Part shown: one piece after another, positions 50,039-53,104 of the stretch
How the letters are laid out: the number at the start of each line of letters is the position of its first letter
Position numbering within the stretch: position 1 is the first letter of the stretch
Source of the DNA: Lentisphaeria bacterium
Lineage (GTDB): Bacteria; Verrucomicrobiota; Lentisphaeria; Victivallales; Victivallaceae
Length of the DNA stretch: 53,104 nt
Direction: 5' to 3'
Assembly (NCBI GenBank): GCA_017457065.1
Contig: JAFTIE010000112.1
Span: forward strand, 1-53,104
Translations under genes and position numbers: made by a program
The notes under the pieces: model-generated
Told to the model about the DNA's origin: nothing
The model's input: only the letters and a program-made list of their open reading frames with translations
The model's database searches: none

Positions 50039-50883
50039 TCCTTTTCCGTACCAAAGCTGAACTTGCCCGTTTCGCTGCGGAAACAAAGCGGAGCGGCAAG
50101 ATCATCGGTCTTGTACCCACCATGGGATATCTCCATGCCGGGCACATGTCCCTTGTTGACACCGCCCGTGCCAAGGCGGACGTGGTGATCGTTACCTTGT
50201 TTGTCAATCCCACACAGTTCGGTCCCACCGAGGATCTTGACAGATATCCCAGAGACTTTGAGCGGGACAAAAAAATGTGCGAGGAGCATCAGGTGGATGT
50301 CCTTTTCGCCCCTGACGCCAACGAGATGTATGCGGCAGATTCCTCCACCTGGATCGAGGAAACTGATCTTGCAAAGCCCCTCTGCGGTGCCAGCCGTCCT
50401 GCCTTTTACCGGGGCGTGACCACTGTTGTGGGGAAACTTTTCCATCTGGCTCAGCCGGACTTTGCCTGTTTCGGTCTCAAGGATGCCCAGCAGTGCTTCG
50501 TCATTGAACGGATGGTGCGTGATCTGGATTTTCAAGTGGAGATCATCCCCTGTCCTCTGGTCAGAGATGAGGACGGACTTGCTTTGAGTTCCCGCAACCG
50601 TTATCTTTCTCCCGAAGAACGCAAGCGGGCTCTTTCCATACATCAGGCGCTCCTTGCCGGCAGAAAAGCTCTTGAGGAAAAAGGCTTTGCCGCCCTTGAT
50701 GAAATTTGCCGGACCGCCATTGACTCCATCACCGCCGCAGGGGGCAGAGTGGACTATGTGGAGTGTTTGGACCGTGCCACTATGAAGGCTCCCACTGCCG
50801 AAAGCCGTGAGGTCCTTCTTGCTGCCGCTGTCTTTTTCGGAACGACACGGCTTATTGATAATGAACTTGTTCAGGTGAAATAA
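50035..50883 (+). CDS. panC: Pantoate--beta-alanine ligase
   Basis: PanC joins pantoate and beta-alanine using ATP to make pantothenate, the coenzyme A precursor. The 282-aa protein has the HIGH-like motif VPTMGYLHAGHMSLV (residues about 25-39), NPTQFGPTEDLDRYPR, the ATP/pantoate block GKLFHLAQPDFACFGLKDAQQ and LALSSRNRYLS, which covers the KMSKS-like loop. Length is typical (about 280). It overlaps ilvE by 4 bp and hisD follows after no gap. No panB or panD is in view. Confidence 0.96.
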   Translation: MILFRTKAELARFAAETKRSGKIIGLVPTMGYLHAGHMSLVDTARAKADVVIVTLFVNPTQFGPTEDLDRYPRDFERDKKMCEEHQVDVLFAPDANEMYAADSSTWIEETDLAKPLCGASRPAFYRGVTTVVGKLFHLAQPDFACFGLKDAQQCFVIERMVRDLDFQVEIIPCPLVRDEDGLALSSRNRYLSPEERKRALSIHQALLAGRKALEEKGFAALDEICRTAIDSITAAGGRVDYVECLDRATMKAPTAESREVLLAAAVFFGTTRLIDNELVQVK

Positions 50884-52173
50884 ATGATCAGAATTGACTG
50901 CTGCAAAAAAGATTGGCGCTCGGAGCTTTCGGCACTCTGCAACCGTCCGGCATATCCCCCCGCCGCAGAGAAGGCAGCCGCAGACATCATTGCCGATGTC
51001 CGGGCGCGCGGTGTGGAAGCGATCTGCGAATACGCTGAGAAGTTTGATCACATCAAGCTGACCTTTGATCAATTCCGCATCACAGATGAAGAAATCGCAG
51101 AGGCTTCCAAAAAGGTCTCTGTCAAAGACAAAAAGGCGATCCGCACCGCCTGCAGCCAGGTTCGTGCTTTCGCCAGAGAGACTCTCCCCAAAAACTGGAA
51201 GAAAAAAATCCGTGACGGAGTCATTGTGGGGGAACAGTTCAATCCCCTCGACCGGGTCGGCGTTTACATTCCGGGGGGCACGGCGCCTCTCGTTTCCACT
51301 GTGCTGCATACTGCCGCCATCGCCAAAGCCTGCGGCGTGAAAGAGATCGTCGCCATCACTCCTGCGGGGGGCGTCCATCCTGAAACTCTCTTTGCCATGA
51401 AGTGTGCCGGTGTCACTGAAGTCTACCGGCTGGGAGGGATCTACGGTGTCGCTGCCATTACAGTGGGCGTTCCCGGGATCCCGAAAGTTCAGAAGCTGGT
51501 CGGTCCCGGCAATGCCTATGTGACCGCAGCCAAAAAACTGCTTTACGGAGAAGTCGGCATCGACCTTGTTGCAGGACCTTCTGAGATCCTTATCATTGCA
51601 GATAAAGATGCTGATCCTGAGTTCATTGCAGCTGATCTGCTCAGTCAGGCAGAACACGGCAGCGGTTTGGAGCAGGCAGTGCTCGTTTCCACCGGGAAAG
51701 AGCTTTTTAAGGCTGTTGAAGAAGCCTGTCTCCGCCAGAAAGCCCGGCTTTCACGGGAGGAGATCATCGACAAAGTTTGGGAAAAAGGTGTCTTTTTCAT
51801 CAGCGTGCCCGACCTTGACCGCGCCGCTGAAGTTGCCAATCTGTATGCCCCTGAACATTTGGAACTGCAGTGCAGTGAGCCTGAAAAAATGCTTCCCAAG
51901 CTCAAGGCGGCAGGAGCCGTTTTCCTCGGTCCCTGGACCCCGGAACCTGTGGGGGATTTCTGCGCAGGTCCCTCTCATGTGCTCCCCACTGCTTCAAGTG
52001 CTCTGCGTTTCAACGGATTGGAAAGCGTCTCCTTTTTCAGACGCACCAGCATCGTCAAGTATTCCCGGAGCGCTCTCAAGCGCGAGGTGGAGATCGTTGA
52101 GCGTTTCGGAGCCATGGAAAAACTGACCGCTCACGGTATGGCGGGGACGGTCAGGTTTATCAATGAGAAATGA
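50884..52173 (+). CDS. hisD: Histidinol dehydrogenase
   Basis: HisD oxidises histidinol to histidine in two NAD-linked steps using zinc. The 429-aa protein has the expected blocks: VGVYIPGGTAPLVSTVLHTA, VGPGNAYVTAAKKLLYG, AGPSEILIIADKDADPEFIAADLLSQAEHGSG (read across a family-wide zinc-binding region), YAPEHLELQ and GPSHVLPT. The EHGSG segment differs slightly from the more usual EHDP. It starts directly after the panC stop, in the same transcript. No other his genes are in the window, so histidine genes are probably scattered. Confidence 0.96.
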   Translation: MIRIDCCKKDWRSELSALCNRPAYPPAAEKAAADIIADVRARGVEAICEYAEKFDHIKLTFDQFRITDEEIAEASKKVSVKDKKAIRTACSQVRAFARETLPKNWKKKIRDGVIVGEQFNPLDRVGVYIPGGTAPLVSTVLHTAAIAKACGVKEIVAITPAGGVHPETLFAMKCAGVTEVYRLGGIYGVAAITVGVPGIPKVQKLVGPGNAYVTAAKKLLYGEVGIDLVAGPSEILIIADKDADPEFIAADLLSQAEHGSGLEQAVLVSTGKELFKAVEEACLRQKARLSREEIIDKVWEKGVFFISVPDLDRAAEVANLYAPEHLELQCSEPEKMLPKLKAAGAVFLGPWTPEPVGDFCAGPSHVLPTASSALRFNGLESVSFFRRTSIVKYSRSALKREVEIVERFGAMEKLTAHGMAGTVRFINEK

Positions 52174-52216
52174 TAATCAAACATTTAACCGGTCAAAAAA
52201 TAAACAGGAGTTGAAA

Positions 52217-52849
52217 ATGTTCAAACGTATTGGTTTTTTCGGGTTGGTTTTTGCAGCAATGACTGTGGGGCTCTTCTGCGGATGTAAATCACAGCCTCTT
52301 GATTGGGATGCCGAAAACAACAGCGGCGATGTCCGTCAGGTCCCCCGTGCAGTGGATGATCCCGGTTCTGCCGCTCCTCTGGAAGCTCCCACCGAAGTTC
52401 CTCAGGCTGCAGGCGGAAGCAACTGGACTTCCAATCCCAACGAACTTGCCGCCGCAGGTGCTGACAAGGACGGTTGGACCCTTGCTGATCCCAGCGGCAG
52501 AAGACTCAATATGCCCGTTGTTTACTTTGCCTACGATTCAGATGTGCTGGTTGACTCTGAAATGAAAAAAGTCCGTGCCATTGCCGATTATCTGAAACAG
52601 ACTCCTGAACTTGTTCTGGTGCTGGAAGGTCACTGCGACCAGCGCGGAACTGAAGAATACAACCGTGCACTGGGTGAACGCCGTGCCAACGCCGTCCGCG
52701 CCGCTCTGGAAGAAAACGGTGTCGCCGCCGGCAGAATGAAAACTCAGAGTTTCGGCGAGGATAAACCCGCTGTTGCAGGAGACGATGCCGCTGCATGGCG
52801 TCAGAACCGCCGCTGTGTGCCTGTTCCCATGCTGCTGCCCCGCAACTGA
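52217..52849 (+). CDS. pal: Peptidoglycan-associated lipoprotein (Pal/OmpA-like)
   Basis: Pal is an outer-membrane lipoprotein that holds the peptidoglycan and is part of the Tol-Pal system. The 210-aa protein has a lipoprotein signal (FFGLVFAAMTVGLFCGC with lipid Cys near residue 22), a flexible Pro/Ala-rich linker (about residues 30-75) and an OmpA-like domain: VVYFAYDSDVLVDSEM, LEGHCDQRGTEEYNRALGERRANAV and the late WRQNRRC. The start at 52217 is chosen for the ACAGGAG and the signal. The linker is long for Pal. No tol genes are in view. A terminator follows. Confidence 0.92.
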   Translation: MFKRIGFFGLVFAAMTVGLFCGCKSQPLDWDAENNSGDVRQVPRAVDDPGSAAPLEAPTEVPQAAGGSNWTSNPNELAAAGADKDGWTLADPSGRRLNMPVVYFAYDSDVLVDSEMKKVRAIADYLKQTPELVLVLEGHCDQRGTEEYNRALGERRANAVRAALEENGVAAGRMKTQSFGEDKPAVAGDDAAAWRQNRRCVPVPMLLPRN

Positions 52850-52858
52850 TGAAACAAC

Positions 52859-52886
52859 GCACCGCAGCGGGATCTGCGGTGCTTTT
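52859..52886 (+). terminator. Terminator between pal and metK
   Basis: A perfect 8-bp stem (GCACCGCA with its complement), 8-nt loop, followed by TTTT. Confidence 0.8.
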
Positions 52887-52919
52887 GCGTATAGTCATTG
52901 AAAAGGAGATTTTAAGAAT

Positions 52920-53104
52920 ATGAGTAAGATCAAAGTTGAACATGTGTTTACCTCTGAATCTGTTTCAGAAGGACATCCCGACAAAGTTTGTGACCGCATT
53001 TCTGATGCCGTGCTCGATGCCTGTCTGGCACAGGACCCCGACAGCCGTGTTGCTTGTGAGAGTCTGACTACCACTGATCTGGTGGTGATTTCAGGCGAGA
53101 TCAC
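52920..53104 (+). CDS. metK: S-adenosylmethionine synthetase, 5' part
   Basis: Only the first 61 codons are in the window. They read [29 protein letters not shown], followed by the typical [16 protein letters not shown], which is the conserved N-terminus of MetK, with His and Asp of the ATP/Mg site in GHPDK. AAAAGGAG lies 10 nt before the ATG. MetK makes SAM from ATP and methionine, needed by the MiaB and FkbM enzymes in this window as well as general methylation. No SAM riboswitch is seen in the 70-nt upstream gap. Confidence 0.95.
   Translation, partial: MSKIKVEHVFTSESVSEGHPDKVCDRISDAVLDACLAQDPDSRVACESLTTTDLVVISGEI

Noticed and set aside
49981..51657. 558-codon open frame antisense to panC and hisD
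   Set aside because: Both plus-strand genes are certain. The antisense frame crosses both genes and shows no family motif.
52850..52919. Possible SAM riboswitch before metK
   Set aside because: The 70-nt gap is filled by the pal terminator and a ribosome site; no SAM-riboswitch core fits.
1..53104. CRISPR arrays, prophage, insertion sequences with transposase, rRNA genes
   Set aside because: None seen. The only repeats are the short palindromic elements, the two-copy 166-199-bp repeat and the 9-nt array listed above.

Overview
The window looks like a chromosome segment of a Gram-negative bacterium of the Lentisphaerota, most likely the Victivallales. This placement is inference. It rests on several pseudopilins with [17 protein letters not shown] starts, a GGGtGRT protein paired with an IscU-like scaffold, outer-membrane genes (Kdo transferase, Pal), very large secreted glycan-acting proteins, and GntR/LacI regulators with sugar-sensor domains. 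No phage, transposase or CRISPR array was seen.

Layout. 1-942: the 5' part of a minus-strand pseudopilin gene with its promoter and leader, a short 9-nt tandem repeat, and a tRNA-Arg/tRNA-Asn pair. 963-6570: housekeeping genes (miaB, a membrane protein, an esterase, a kinase-like/HAD pair, sfsA). 6599-14681: glycan locus 1 (pseudopilin, GH123-like enzyme, 604-aa protein, two amidohydrolase paralogues). 14696-17891: GGGtGRT/IscU-like pair, RNase HI, MBL-fold hydrolase. 18291-24912: glycan locus 2 (LacI regulator, MFS transporter, unknown protein, pseudopilin, DUF4838 enzyme). 24939-26258: a stand-alone MalK/UgpC-type ATPase. 26327-31532: surface-glycan cluster (WbsX-like, DUF5672, two FkbM methyltransferases, a glycosyltransferase-like protein). 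31571-40308: glycan locus 3 (GntR regulator, beta-helix protein, pseudopilin, 1723-aa GH42-like enzyme). 40371-45288: GntR regulator, DegT aminotransferase, Gfo/Idh oxidoreductase, ceramidase-like protein. 45481-53104: HPr and Enzyme I, waaA, ilvE, panC, hisD, pal and the start of metK.

The strongest system-level pattern is that each complete pseudopilin gene sits directly upstream of one large, signal-peptide-bearing glycan-active enzyme, three times in three separate transcription units. Two of these units start with a sugar-sensing repressor behind a near-consensus promoter with an operator-like repeat. This suggests a module of sensor, accessory gene, dedicated pseudopilin and secreted glycanase.

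Three of the four pseudopilins carry the FTLIELLV processing motif twice in frame. The two motifs are separated by 21, 41 or 51 codons that contain strong inverted repeats. Two inserts are homologous and their hairpins differ in a paired, structure-preserving way. A second, unrelated repeat (166-199 bp, with inverted-repeat ends) occurs twice between genes, and one copy holds a nested hairpin. Many transcripts share a TTGAxx-N17-TATATT-type promoter. Everything here comes from reading the sequence; no database search was possible.
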